Shown here piece by piece: positions 52,241 to 61,754 of a stretch of 64,000 nt of DNA. This DNA comes from Saprospiraceae bacterium (lineage in GTDB: Bacteria > Bacteroidota > Bacteroidia > Chitinophagales > Saprospiraceae), in NCBI GenBank assembly GCA_041392805.1, contig JAWKLJ010000001.1:1736001-1800000 (forward strand). Reading direction: 5' to 3'. The notes beneath the pieces were generated by a model, which saw nothing but the letters and a program-made list of their open reading frames with translations, had not been told where the DNA came from and searched no databases. The translations under genes and the position numbers were made by a program. Positions within the stretch are counted from its first letter, which is position 1. Each line of letters begins with the position of its first letter.

Positions 52241-53536
52241 ATGCAAAAAACAGTTTCTCGCCGCCACTTTCTGCGGACGGCCACGATAACAGCGGGCGTG
52301 TTTTCCATTGTTCCAAGACATGTATTGGGCAGGGGGTATACGGCACCAAGTGATCGGGTGACCCTTGGGTTCATTGGTTGTGGCCGACAGAGTAGCGGGC
52401 TATCCACCAGGTTTACCACCAGTGCTGATACCCAGATTGTAGCGGCCAGTGATGTATTCACTACCAAGTTGGAATGGTTTCAGCAGAGGGTGGCCTCTCT
52501 TTATGCCGAACATCGGGATACTCCAAATTACAACGGGGTAAAAACCTATCTGGAATACGAAGAAATGCTAGAGCGAACGGATATCGATGGCATTGTCGTC
52601 GCAACACCTGATCATTGGCATGCCATACCATCCATTGCCGCCATGAAATCCGGTAAAGATGTGTATTGCGAAAAGCCTTTCTCTCATACGATACAAGAAG
52701 GTCGGGCAATGGTCAAAGCAGCTGATAAATATGGTCGGGTATTGCAGACCGGCAGCATGCAGCGATCGAACAATAACTTCTTGCGTGCTTGCGAATTGGT
52801 GCGGAATGGCTATGTCGGCAAGATAACAAAAGTACTCGTTAATGTGGGTGACCCCGCAGTAGCCTATGACCTAAAGGCAGAACCTATGCCACCCAATTTT
52901 AATTGGGATCGATGGTGCGGACCTTCTCCCGTTGGTCCATACAACGCCTTGTTAGCGCCTACCACCAATGACATCAACTATTGGCCGCAGTGGCGCAATT
53001 ACAAAGAATATGGGGGCGGTATTTTATGCGATTGGGGCGCTCATATGTTCGATATTGCTCAATGGGGCCTGGGGATGGATCATACGGGACCCGTAAAATG
53101 GATTCCGCCGCAAGACCCCAAAGCTGTCAGAGGGTTAAAAATGATATATGCCAATGGCGTAGAAATGGTACATGAAGACTTTGGCAGGGGCTGGGGCGTC
53201 CGTTTCATCGGCAACGAAGGCAGCCTGGATATCAGCCGACAATACCTTGACTCCAATCCGGAAAACATTGTTAGCGCTGAGATCAAAGCCAGCGACACCC
53301 GCCTTTATGATTCCAAAGAAAACCATTACCAGGATTGGGTATCGGCTATGAAAAACCGCACCAAACCTATTTGTCATCCTGAAATTGGTCACCGATCTGC
53401 TTCCATTTGTAATATCGCCAATATTGCCTACTGGTTGAATCGACCCCTCAATTGGGACCCTGCCAAAGAGAAGTTCGATGATGCGGAAGCTAACAAATTG
53501 CGGAAGAAAAAATACCGCAAGGGATATAAATTGTAA
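52241..53536 (+). CDS. Tat-exported Gfo/Idh/MocA-family oxidoreductase
   Basis: 431 residues with a twin-arginine leader (VSRRHFLRTATITAGVFSI, cleavage about residue 30). Rossmann start RVTLGFIGCGRQSSGLST, PDHWHAIPSIAAMKSGKDVYCEKPFSHTIQEGRAMV (the catalytic lysine lies in CEKP), DRWCGPSPVGPYN, and CDWGAHMFDIAQWGLGMD (D-x-x-x-H-like site). This combination is common in Planctomycetes/Bacteroidota secreted sugar oxidoreductases. Its leader is modular repeat locus D. It follows the sulfatase by 149 bp, so may belong to the same glycan-processing group. Confidence 0.88.
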   Translation: MQKTVSRRHFLRTATITAGVFSIVPRHVLGRGYTAPSDRVTLGFIGCGRQSSGLSTRFTTSADTQIVAASDVFTTKLEWFQQRVASLYAEHRDTPNYNGVKTYLEYEEMLERTDIDGIVVATPDHWHAIPSIAAMKSGKDVYCEKPFSHTIQEGRAMVKAADKYGRVLQTGSMQRSNNNFLRACELVRNGYVGKITKVLVNVGDPAVAYDLKAEPMPPNFNWDRWCGPSPVGPYNALLAPTTNDINYWPQWRNYKEYGGGILCDWGAHMFDIAQWGLGMDHTGPVKWIPPQDPKAVRGLKMIYANGVEMVHEDFGRGWGVRFIGNEGSLDISRQYLDSNPENIVSAEIKASDTRLYDSKENHYQDWVSAMKNRTKPICHPEIGHRSASICNIANIAYWLNRPLNWDPAKEKFDDAEANKLRKKKYRKGYKL

Positions 53537-54556
53537 TTAACGCTGTAAAAGAATGGCAGTTGCGTATATCGCTGATATAGAAAATATGCAGCTGCCATTG
53601 CCATTTTAATGGCCATTGAAACAACCATAACCATAGCTAAATATCCTTTCCAGAAATATTTTTTTGATTAAAAAACTATTTTTCACTTCCTTTTAGCGAA
53701 GAAAATTGTAATTTTCCGCCTGTATTTGTTTTTATATACTGAATACACAACTTTAGCTAGTTTTACTAGTAAACGAAAAACTAACAAAACAAGATTTTGG
53801 GATATTGGGTTAAAATATGCTTAATTCCTTTTTTCCGAGGCATTATTCTGTGGATTATTATGCCGCTCAGGAAAAGCAAGGACTCCAGGTGGGTTACACT
53901 TCGTCCTATTTACCTCCCTTCATCTATCTATATCAACAAACAAACAAAGGCCTCTTTAACCAAGCAGCGCCAAACGTTTAGCCTGTATTTTTTCAAACAA
54001 ACAAATTCCCCTAACACGAAAGGCATTCAAGTTCATTTAATTCCAAAATGGCTGAAAATATATTGCCAGGTATCGGGAAAAATATCACAACTACGCTATG
54101 ATTCACCTATTAGGCACAGTAATTATGTGCAGTTAATAGGCTAGTTATATTTAGCCAATGGCTTATGTAATTGTCAAAGTTTGTTACGCCTTATCATCAA
54201 AATCGAAACCATCGAACATTAATAATGTTCAGTCAAAGGATTGAACTTAGCAGACAGGGAATTGCAATTTTTGCAAGGAAAAATAGATTTTCTGACAATT
54301 GTTGGCGTCAGAGAACAAAGAAAATAATAGAACCGGCTATTCAACGCCGTTATCCCGTTTATGCGTTAACTGAAAATCAAAGCAATCGAATAATCAACAA
54401 TCGTAAACAAGAGAAGCTAACTATTGCAATGATTACTATGCGCTTGAACAGATAGCAGATTGATTACCAAATCAATACAAACCTCAACAAGGTAAACAAC
54501 CTATTGCATTTGGAAGCCGGGATTATTATTTATTTACAAATCAATTTTTTAATTTA
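53537..54556. other. Long AT-rich leader region of the second susC gene
   Basis: 1,020 bp with no gene I can support; two small open frames (53797-54144, 54171-54455) lack convincing composition. It starts with ATTGCC/ATTTTA-type words (about 53593-53625) that echo the modular repeat tail. It also contains an imperfect hairpin CCTATTAGGCACA...TGTGCagttAATAGG (about 54106-54140). Part of it probably holds regulatory sites or an untranslated leader for the SusC gene; I found no clear promoter box. Confidence 0.4.
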
Positions 54557-57500
54557 ATGGCCGGTATTATGAAACTTAGATTACATGTAGGCTTACCATT
54601 GGTTTTGCTGATGGTCTGCTTTTCTTTCTTGAGCGTGGATGCGGCATTTGCAGCTGCCATGCCCAATTATGATGGCGATACAGAAAATTTTTCTATCGCC
54701 GTTCGAACCGTAACAGGTACGGTTACCAATGCCAGCGATGGTTCGCCCTTAATTGGTGCAACCGTCTTGTTGAAAGGCACAGGTACAGGTACGGTAACCG
54801 ATATTGATGGCAATTTCTCTATTGAGATCAATGAGAATGACGCCGTCTTGGTTATCTCTTATACGGGTTTTAAAGAGGTCGAAGTGGCCGTTGGTACGCA
54901 AAGTACTATTTCTGTAAGCCTGGATGAAGACACGGCTACCTTAGATGAGGTCGTCGTTATTGGTTATGGTGTACAGAAAAAGCGCGTTGTAACGGGTGCA
55001 ATTGCCACCTTGGACAACGAAAAAATTAGCGCCATCCCCGTTCCTAGTGGTGTACAAGCCATGCAAGGACAAGTAGCTGGTGTTGATATTGTACAAACGG
55101 GCGGTCGTCCGGGTGCCAATCCGACGATTCGTATTCGTGGTCGTCGTTCTATTACGGCTTCCAATGACCCCTTATTTGTAATCGATGGTATCCCACAAAC
55201 TTCTGGAACCAGTGCCATCAATGACATCAACCCGCAGGACATCGAATCCATGGAGATATTGAAAGATGCGGCTGCCACAGCCATTTATGGTTCAAGGGGT
55301 GCTAACGGAGTCGTGATCATTACCACTAAGCGCGGTAGCGCAGGTAAAACGATCGTTGCTTACGATGGCTACTATGGTACCAGTAGCGCGCTGAGAACAG
55401 TGGACATGATGAATGGCCCTCAGTTTGCTGATTTGAAACGTGAATCACGAAGAAAAGGCTGGAACGGCGAAATTCCTTCTGATGACCTGGTATTCACTGA
55501 TCCTATTGAGCCTATCTCATTAGCCAATGGCGTTTCTACAGACTATGTAGACTTAGTGCTGGATAATGGTTGGCAAACCAACCACCAATTGAGCTTAAGA
55601 GGTGGTGATGCCAAAACCCAATTCAATATTGCCTTAGGCTACTTTGATGAGCAGGGTATCATTAGCAATATGGATTTTCGTCGTTTAACGGGTCGGGTGA
55701 ACATTGACCACAAGATCAGCGACGTTTTCCAGGCTGGGGTATCCTTTTTGGCTACCAATTCTACTCAAAATTTTGGTTCAAATGCTACCATGGGCGAAGC
55801 ACTTGCTAATAATCCTTTAGGTGTGCCTTTTGATGAAGAAGGCAATATAAGGTTATTACCTACCAACGACGGTATTCGTACCAATCCGCTAAGCGAGTTA
55901 GTAGAAAATGCAGTGGTAGATGAACGTACTATTAACCGTATATTTGTCCCCTTTTATGTTAGAGCTAATGTCTTAGAAGGATTAAGCTATACGGTAAACT
56001 TTGGCCCTGATGTACGTCTATATAGACGAGGAGCCTTCACTGGGGCTAACACTAACCGAAACCGCGGGGGTATTTCTAATGCGGGCATCCAAAATGACCA
56101 AGAGATCGGTTACACACTGGAAAATATCTTAAATTATAATAAGACTTTTGGTGAAAAACATTCTCTTGGAATAACCGCTCTACAAAGTATTCAAAGTCTG
56201 AAATTTGAAAGACATCAAACGGAAGTTTCCAACTTACCTTACGAGTCTCAGCTATTCTATAACATCGGAACCGCAGAAGTAAAAGGGAATTTAGTTAGCC
56301 GATTACAGGAGTGGAGCCTCAATTCATACATGGGTCGGATCAATTACGACTATGACAATAAGTACCTTTTCTCAGCTACCCTTCGTGCAGATGGTTCTTC
56401 TCGTCTTTCTGAGGGTAACAAATGGGCTTATTTCCCAGGTGTTTCCGTGGGCTGGCGTTTATTGGAAGAGCCCTTCATGGCTAACGCATCCTGGTTAGAT
56501 GAGTTGAAACTGAGAGCGTCCTATGGTGCGGTGGGTAATACCTCTATCAACCCTTACCAAACGGCTGGAGCTCTTTCTCGTACGGTATATGCCTGGGATG
56601 AAACCCCTGCTTTCGGTTTTGGTTTGAACCAAATCCCCAATCCAGATCTAGGATGGGAAATTTCCAGTACGACCAATATCGGTGTTGATTTCAGTATGTT
56701 GAACGGTCGCTTCAGTGGTGCTTTGGAGGTTTATCGTACCAATACCACAGACCTGCTGTTGGCTAGAAACCTGCCGTTCACTTCTGGTTATAACAGTGTT
56801 CTTCAGAATATTGGCTCGACTCAATCGGATGGTATCGAATTTTCGATAGGAGCAAATATCATCAACAATCCTAATGGCTTCCAGTGGTCAATGGATTTTA
56901 ATATCTCTAGTTACAACGAAAAGATCACAGAACTTGCACTGAAGGATGAAAATGGTAATCCAATCGATGACATCGGTAACCGCTGGTTCATCGGGCAACC
57001 TATTCGGGTGTTCTTTGATTACGAAAAAATAGGTATTTACCAAAGTAATGAGGTAGATCTGGCCAAAACTGCGGAAAACAAGGTACCTGGTGAAATCAAA
57101 TTAAAGGATCAGAATGGAGATGGTATCATCACAGCTGACGACCGGGTGATCCTGGGAACAGACGTGCCCGATTTCTTGGGTGGTATCACCAACCGTTTCT
57201 CTTACAAAGGAATTGATTTGAGCTTCTTCTTCTTCTTCCGTCAAGGTGGAATGATTGGTAGCAGTTATCACACAAGCGGTAGTTTCAATGGTTTATTTGG
57301 TCGTTACAACAACTTGGACGTGGATTACTGGACACCTAATAACCCTACGAATGAAGCTCCTCGTCCTAATGAGAACCAAGAATTCCCAAGGAGTGGTTCT
57401 ACTTTAGGATATTTTGATGGTAGTTTTGTCAAGTTGCGTAACGCCTCTTTGAGCTATACCCTACCTACTTCGGTAGCTGCAAAAATGAAAATGTCTCGTT

Positions 57501-57667
57501 TGAAGGTCTATGTTTCTGGGCAAAACCTAATGGTGTTCTCTCCATTCAAAACGGCTGACCCTGAAGTAGATGTAACCAATACGGGAAGTCTACCCTATGC
57601 AGGTGGTGGAGATTCCATCATTCCCGCAACTAAACTGATATTATTTGGTATCAATGCAGAATTTTAA
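54557..57667 (+). CDS. SusC/RagA-family TonB-linked outer-membrane transporter
   Basis: 1,036 residues; a second ATG at 54569 gives the more usual signal start MKLRLHVGLPLVLLMVCF. Carboxypeptidase-regulatory-like domain about 50-130 (VTGTVTNASDGSPLIGATVLL, TGTVTDIDGNFSIE), the motif LDEVVVIGYGVQKKRVVTGA, plug domain (RIRGRRSITASNDPLFVIDG, ILKDAAATAIYGSRGANGVV), then a barrel to the C-terminal GINAEF. With the SusD gene 85 bp later it forms a nutrient importer. It is only distantly similar to the SusC at 18.4 kb. Substrate unknown; the upstream sulfatase and oxidoreductases hint at a sulfated or modified glycan (inference). Confidence 0.95.
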   Translation: MAGIMKLRLHVGLPLVLLMVCFSFLSVDAAFAAAMPNYDGDTENFSIAVRTVTGTVTNASDGSPLIGATVLLKGTGTGTVTDIDGNFSIEINENDAVLVISYTGFKEVEVAVGTQSTISVSLDEDTATLDEVVVIGYGVQKKRVVTGAIATLDNEKISAIPVPSGVQAMQGQVAGVDIVQTGGRPGANPTIRIRGRRSITASNDPLFVIDGIPQTSGTSAINDINPQDIESMEILKDAAATAIYGSRGANGVVIITTKRGSAGKTIVAYDGYYGTSSALRTVDMMNGPQFADLKRESRRKGWNGEIPSDDLVFTDPIEPISLANGVSTDYVDLVLDNGWQTNHQLSLRGGDAKTQFNIALGYFDEQGIISNMDFRRLTGRVNIDHKISDVFQAGVSFLATNSTQNFGSNATMGEALANNPLGVPFDEEGNIRLLPTNDGIRTNPLSELVENAVVDERTINRIFVPFYVRANVLEGLSYTVNFGPDVRLYRRGAFTGANTNRNRGGISNAGIQNDQEIGYTLENILNYNKTFGEKHSLGITALQSIQSLKFERHQTEVSNLPYESQLFYNIGTAEVKGNLVSRLQEWSLNSYMGRINYDYDNKYLFSATLRADGSSRLSEGNKWAYFPGVSVGWRLLEEPFMANASWLDELKLRASYGAVGNTSINPYQTAGALSRTVYAWDETPAFGFGLNQIPNPDLGWEISSTTNIGVDFSMLNGRFSGALEVYRTNTTDLLLARNLPFTSGYNSVLQNIGSTQSDGIEFSIGANIINNPNGFQWSMDFNISSYNEKITELALKDENGNPIDDIGNRWFIGQPIRVFFDYEKIGIYQSNEVDLAKTAENKVPGEIKLKDQNGDGIITADDRVILGTDVPDFLGGITNRFSYKGIDLSFFFFFRQGGMIGSSYHTSGSFNGLFGRYNNLDVDYWTPNNPTNEAPRPNENQEFPRSGSTLGYFDGSFVKLRNASLSYTLPTSVAAKMKMSRLKVYVSGQNLMVFSPFKTADPEVDVTNTGSLPYAGGGDSIIPATKLILFGINAEF

Positions 57668-57752
57668 TTTCAGTACTCAGTTGTAAATAACTACTGAATA
57701 CATTATTTTGCTATCAAATTCTTTTTTTTGCAATGCTAAAATTTTCTTTATA

Positions 57753-59441
57753 ATGAAAAATAAAATTTATCTTCTTCTTCTCACGGTTATGGCTTTTGCT
57801 AGTCAATCCTGCGAGGATTACCTAAAGGAAGACCTGATTTCCGATGTTTCTTCAGGTACCTATTACACCACACCACAGGGTTTCGAAGATGCGGTGAAAG
57901 CTACCTATTCCTGGATGAAGCCACACTTTAGTGTAGAAAAAGGCTTTACCATGTCTGTTTTCGGCACCGACACCTATTCCAATGGTGCAGATGGTAGCTG
58001 GAAAAGGTATAACCTTTACAATGGCGACTTGAATCCATCCGATGGTTATGCACGTGATACCTGGAGGGATTTTTACCGAGGTATCAACCAGGCTAATGCC
58101 ACGATCAACCGAGGTGCCAAGATCGACGGGATTAGTGAGAGCACTAAAAATCAGCGTTTAGCAGAAGTGCGTTTCTTGCGAGCCTTGTACTATTTCGTAT
58201 TGGTACAAACGTACGGAGACGTACATTTGACGCTAGAAGAAACGGAAGGTGTAGAATTAGAAGCTAACCGTACCGCTGCAAGTGAAGTATACAGCCAAGC
58301 GATTATTCCTGATTTAGAATTCGCCATTTCAACCCTTCCTGACGTACAGAGTAATTATGGTCGTGCGACTAAGCCAGCTGCTGAAGGCTTATTGGCCAAG
58401 GTGCTATTAACCAGAAGCTACAAAAGCTACGCAGATGGCAATGATGCTTCACGCGCCGAACAATTGTTTAGCTCCGTGATCAACAATTACGACTTCAAAT
58501 TATTGGATGATTTTTCCAGTCTGTGGGACATTAACAATGAGCAAAACTCAGAGGTTGTGTTTGCGATCCAAAACTCTAAATCACAAGTGGACGAAGGATT
58601 GGATAACCAAGGACATAGAGGACACCTTTATTTCTTGATGGAGTATGATGTTCTTCCTGGCATGACGCGCGATATCGCCAATGGCCGTCCCTGGAAGCGA
58701 TTCCGTCCAACGCCTTTCTTGTTATCCCTCTGGGATAGGAATATTGATGCACGCTACGACAAAACCTTTAAGCATGCCTGGTACTCCAATACCGCAGGAA
58801 ATATTCCAAAATGGACACAAGATGATGCTTCTGCAGGATACGTAGATGCTAGCCTGGTTGGTCAACCCAAATTTGAGGTAGGAGATACGGCTGTTTACAT
58901 CCCTGGCCCAGGTAGAGATGCAGAATGGCCAGCAGCACGTCAAGCAAGGTCTCGTTACCTGGTCTACACAAGTGATGAATGGGACGAGCGTCGATTCCCA
59001 TCTCTGAACAAATGGATTGACGATACTCGTCCTGACCGTCAAAAAGTGGAAGGGCAACGCGACTTTATCCTGATGCGTTTAGCTGATGTCCACCTCATGC
59101 GCGCTGAGGCTCGTTTAAAGCAAAACAACACAACAGGAGCCGCTGAGGACATTAATTTGATTCGTAGAAGAGGTGCATGGCCCGGTAAAGAAGATGCCAA
59201 CATGATCACGGCAGCTGATGTAACCCTTGATTTCATCTTAGATGAAAGAGCACGTGAGTTGGTTGGTGAAGGTCATCGCTGGTTTGATTTGGTGCGTACC
59301 AATAAGCTGGTAGAACGGGTGCGCTTGCACAACGCTCAGGCTGCGCCTAACATCCAAGATTTCCACGTACTTCGCCCCATTCCACAGGATCAAATCGATA
59401 GAACCTTGGGAGGCTATCCACAAAATCCTGGATACCAATAA
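57753..59441 (+). CDS. SusD/RagB-family nutrient-binding outer-membrane lipoprotein
   Basis: 562 residues from the ATG at 57753, which gives the lipoprotein signal MKNKIYLLLLTVMAFASQSC (C20); the longer frame from 57708 adds an unlikely N-terminus. Typical SusD blocks are CEDYLKEDLISDVSSGTYY, AEVRFLRALYYFVLVQTYGDV, LMRLADVHLMRAEARLKQNN, RAR-type ERARELVGEGHRWFDLVR and LRPIPQDQIDRTLGGYPQNPGY at the end. It is the surface lid of the SusC upstream. The transcript ends at the strong hairpin 59470-59511. Confidence 0.95.
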   Translation: MKNKIYLLLLTVMAFASQSCEDYLKEDLISDVSSGTYYTTPQGFEDAVKATYSWMKPHFSVEKGFTMSVFGTDTYSNGADGSWKRYNLYNGDLNPSDGYARDTWRDFYRGINQANATINRGAKIDGISESTKNQRLAEVRFLRALYYFVLVQTYGDVHLTLEETEGVELEANRTAASEVYSQAIIPDLEFAISTLPDVQSNYGRATKPAAEGLLAKVLLTRSYKSYADGNDASRAEQLFSSVINNYDFKLLDDFSSLWDINNEQNSEVVFAIQNSKSQVDEGLDNQGHRGHLYFLMEYDVLPGMTRDIANGRPWKRFRPTPFLLSLWDRNIDARYDKTFKHAWYSNTAGNIPKWTQDDASAGYVDASLVGQPKFEVGDTAVYIPGPGRDAEWPAARQARSRYLVYTSDEWDERRFPSLNKWIDDTRPDRQKVEGQRDFILMRLADVHLMRAEARLKQNNTTGAAEDINLIRRRGAWPGKEDANMITAADVTLDFILDERARELVGEGHRWFDLVRTNKLVERVRLHNAQAAPNIQDFHVLRPIPQDQIDRTLGGYPQNPGYQ

Positions 59442-59469
59442 GCAAAATGCTATTTTAAGTTAGCGTTAT

Positions 59470-59511
59470 AAAAAAAGAGGTCCGGTGCTTGCATCGGGCC
59501 TCTTTTTTTTT
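59470..59511. terminator. Strong bidirectional intrinsic terminator
   Basis: AAAAAAAGAGGTCCGGTGCT and its partner GCATCGGGCCTCTTTTTTTT form a GC-rich stem of about 10 bp (AGAGGtCCG / CGGgCCTCT), flanked by an A-run on one side and a T-run on the other. It lies 29 bp after the SusD stop and directly beyond the Uma2 remnant, so it can end transcription from both strands. Confidence 0.85.
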
Positions 59512-59512
59512 G

Positions 59513-59757
59513 CTAACTTCTGAAGTCTAAGCCGAGCAAATCTACTACAGCAAGGGAATTTGGCAAGATATGGCTGACGATATGTTCTCCTTTTTGGTAG
59601 GTATCAACATTTAGATAGGTCTCTCCTTCAGGATCGGTATGAATAATAATCTTTTGGTTCTGCAAATCAGCAATCCAATATTCCGCAATACCTGCCTCTG
59701 CATACAAGGGGAGCTTAACTTCCACATCATATTGTATTGACTGTGATTGATCTCATC
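59513..59757 (-). pseudogene. Uma2-family (PD-(D/E)XK) nuclease remnant
   Basis: The frame YDVEVKLPLYAEAGIAEYWIADLQNQKI matches the C-terminal part of Uma2 (DUF820) nucleases, in which K-x-P-x-Y-A-x-A-G-I-x-E-Y-W-I is conserved. Full proteins are about 190 residues; only about 75-80 remain here. The best start is a GTG within the conserved block, two in-frame stops lie just upstream (about 59755-59765), and no N-terminal catalytic half is found. I therefore call it a decayed fragment. Confidence 0.7.
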
Positions 59758-59910
59758 ATAGACACAAATTACAACAAATATACAAACAATTCAATCTCCC
59801 ATTCAATACATCATTGCTTCACAGCAATCGTTATTCGTCCCTTGTTTATTGCAAAATTCGTAAAAAGGTAACCGGAAAAGCCTACATATTTTTTCCACTC
59901 CTATAAAAAA

Positions 59911-60095
59911 TGGACTTTTGACGCTTTTCCTTTAAAAGGGGGAAGGGAAGGCGGAAGTGGGAAGGCTGGAAGGGAAGGGGGAAGGCGGAAGGGGGAAAAT
60001 TGCGCTCCTCGGCTTTCCGACTTCCGCCTTCACTGCGCTACGGTGCTTTCCGACTTCCAATTTCCGCCTTCCGCCGTCAGAATGTCAAAAGTCCA
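59911..60095. repeat. Inverted-repeat element with GGAAG purine tract
   Basis: TGGACTTTTGAC (59911-59922) and its exact complement GTCAAAAGTCCA (60084-60095) bound 185 bp. The left half is a purine tract of GGAAG/GGGAAGG words (59938-59996). The right half holds CTTTCCGACTTCCGCCTTC twice, complementary in type to the purine tract, so the whole could fold into a large cruciform. GGAAGTCGGAAG words also flank the MITE-like element at 33.4 kb. Confidence 0.6.
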
Positions 60096-60136
60096 GTAAA
60101 AAAAAGTGCCTTCAGTAAAACCGAAAACACTTTAGG

Positions 60137-60259
60137 GACGGAAAAAAAATAAATGATACAACTTTTGATTCGCTAAAATTTTCAAAGCAACTGAGAGAAA
60201 GGAAGTTGTGTGAAAATATTCGCGAATCTTTGAAAAAAGTGGTATCATTTATTTCCGTC
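60137..60259. mobile_element. MITE-like inverted-repeat element, copy 2 of the 40.0-kb repeat
   Basis: The ends GACGGAAA...TAAATGATAC and GTATCATTTATTTCCGTC are inverted repeats that continue imperfectly inward (CTTTTGATTCGCTAAAATTT versus GATTCGCGAATATTTTCA) for about 45 bp. 60168-60268 is shared, inverted, with 39999-40100. The shared block extends a few bases past the apparent right end (AAGTAGTTT), so the true boundary is uncertain. No coding capacity. Confidence 0.6.
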
Positions 60260-60299
60260 AAACTACTTGGCTATTCTTTTGACGCCATGCTGGCCAAGG

Positions 60300-61703
60300 C
60301 TACAAGCGCTTCGCCCGAGGCTCCAGGTCGGTAAGCTCAGCGATCCGAACGGGATGTCCAGACTCTATGCTCTTACGAGCCGCAATACCGATGAGACAAG
60401 ACATCGCCCCATCTCTGGAACCTGCCGAATGTTTGTACGGATCTGGGTTCTCCGGATTGCGGAAAATTTTGTCGTGGAGACGTGCATCGCCACCACCATG
60501 CCCCCCACGCTCAGAGCCAACCTTAACCGTTTGGTAATCATTCCAGTTTTTATGCAAAATGATGGGCCTGAATTCTTGCTCATCAGCGCCGGCCTGGTTC
60601 ATCTCCGCAGCGTGAAGGCCTTCTTGGTCAAGCGCATTGTTGCCCATCCAGGGGATATCCTCCCAAGCCTCTATCCGGCCATTTTTACCATTAAAAGCAA
60701 TATGCCAGCCCTCAAAAGGGGAATAGGTTGTCAAGGAATAATTGACCACCACATTATTGGCATATTTGATCTGAGCCGACATCTTGTCGTAGATGTTGAT
60801 CTCATGTCGGAACAAACAATTGTCACGGATATAGCCGTCGTATTTTTCATTTTTTACATACAGATTCATGTCGTGCTGACTCTTGGTGATATCCCAATAG
60901 TACTTACAATCCTTGGTATGTGGACAGGTTCGGCAATTGTCTCCGCGGAAAGGGCCATTGCTACCGTAGTTCTCCAGTGCCCCAAAAGCAAAAACTTCCT
61001 GTGGATCAGAGTCTAGCCACCAGTTCAGCAAATCAAAATGGTGCGTGGCTTTGTGCACCCAGAGGCTGCCACTGGATTCTCGTTGTCCGTGCCAGCGACG
61101 GAAATAGGATGCGCCGTGGTAATTATTCAGGTACCAGTGGAAATCGACAGAGGTAATATCTCCGATGGCTTCCTCTGCGAGTAATTGTTTGACTTTAGTC
61201 ATATAAGGGCTCCAGCGGTAATTGAAGCCCACGATAAGGTTCTTGCGGTTTCTTTGTTCGGCCTCCAGGATAGCCTTACATTTATCTTCGTCTGTGGTAA
61301 GCGGCTTCTCCGTCAATACATCGCAGCCCATGTCCAAACCTTTGATAATAAACTCGTGATGGGTGGAATCCTTGGTGGTCACAATGACCAAATCGGGTTT
61401 GGTGGTCGTGATCATCTCTTCAAACTTGGTGAAGGTCGGGCAACTAACGCCCATGTATTCCTTTGCGAAGGCTAATCGGCCAGGATTGATATCACATAAG
61501 CCTACGAATTCCAGGATATCCGGGTATTGTTCCACCAGGCGTTTACCCCAGAAAGAAGTTCCTCGGACCCCTGTCCCTACTAATACTACCTTTAATTTTG
61601 CTTGAGAATTCCCGAACCCCCAGGAAGGAACCGACATGAGGTTGCCAGCAGCCAGCATGCTGATAGCGGTAAGGAAAGACCGTCGGTCTACTGTCGTTTG
61701 CAT
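60300..61703 (-). CDS. Tat-exported Gfo/Idh/MocA-family oxidoreductase with Cys cluster
   Basis: 467 residues with a twin-arginine leader (VDRRSFLTAISMLAAGNLM). The Rossmann start KLKVVLVGTGVRGTSFWGK, the VLTEKPLTTDEDKC lysine motif, and GFNYRWSPYMTKVKQLL with SGSLWVHKATHHFDLLNWWLDSDP (conserved His/Asp of the second domain) are all clear. Mid-protein, NCRTCPHTKDCKYYWD plus a later DNCLFRHE form a cysteine cluster that may bind a metal in this subfamily. It is separated from the efflux genes by a MITE-like copy and reads toward the repeat-rich gap. Substrate unknown, probably a sugar derivative in the periplasm. Confidence 0.88.
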   Translation of the reverse strand: MQTTVDRRSFLTAISMLAAGNLMSVPSWGFGNSQAKLKVVLVGTGVRGTSFWGKRLVEQYPDILEFVGLCDINPGRLAFAKEYMGVSCPTFTKFEEMITTTKPDLVIVTTKDSTHHEFIIKGLDMGCDVLTEKPLTTDEDKCKAILEAEQRNRKNLIVGFNYRWSPYMTKVKQLLAEEAIGDITSVDFHWYLNNYHGASYFRRWHGQRESSGSLWVHKATHHFDLLNWWLDSDPQEVFAFGALENYGSNGPFRGDNCRTCPHTKDCKYYWDITKSQHDMNLYVKNEKYDGYIRDNCLFRHEINIYDKMSAQIKYANNVVVNYSLTTYSPFEGWHIAFNGKNGRIEAWEDIPWMGNNALDQEGLHAAEMNQAGADEQEFRPIILHKNWNDYQTVKVGSERGGHGGGDARLHDKIFRNPENPDPYKHSAGSRDGAMSCLIGIAARKSIESGHPVRIAELTDLEPRAKRL

Positions 61704-61754
61704 AAGCCTGTTTTTAAAAGTTGGTAAAATGTGTTTTGTTTTACGATATTCCTA

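Larger units (their letters stand above)
59758..60299. other. Repeat-filled gap between SusD/Uma2 remnant and Gfo/Idh gene
   Basis: 542 bp without a gene. It contains, left to right: AT-rich sequence, an inverted-repeat bounded purine-tract element (59911-60095), and a second inverted-repeat element (60137-60259). Both are listed separately. Nothing else is seen. Confidence 0.6.

Noticed and set aside
53797..54455. Two plus-strand frames (115 and 94 codons) upstream of the second susC
   Set aside because: Arg/Asn/Gln-rich, unlike neighbouring coding sequence and lacking recognisable motifs; more likely AT-rich leader DNA. An ECF sigma or anti-sigma gene was looked for here and not found.
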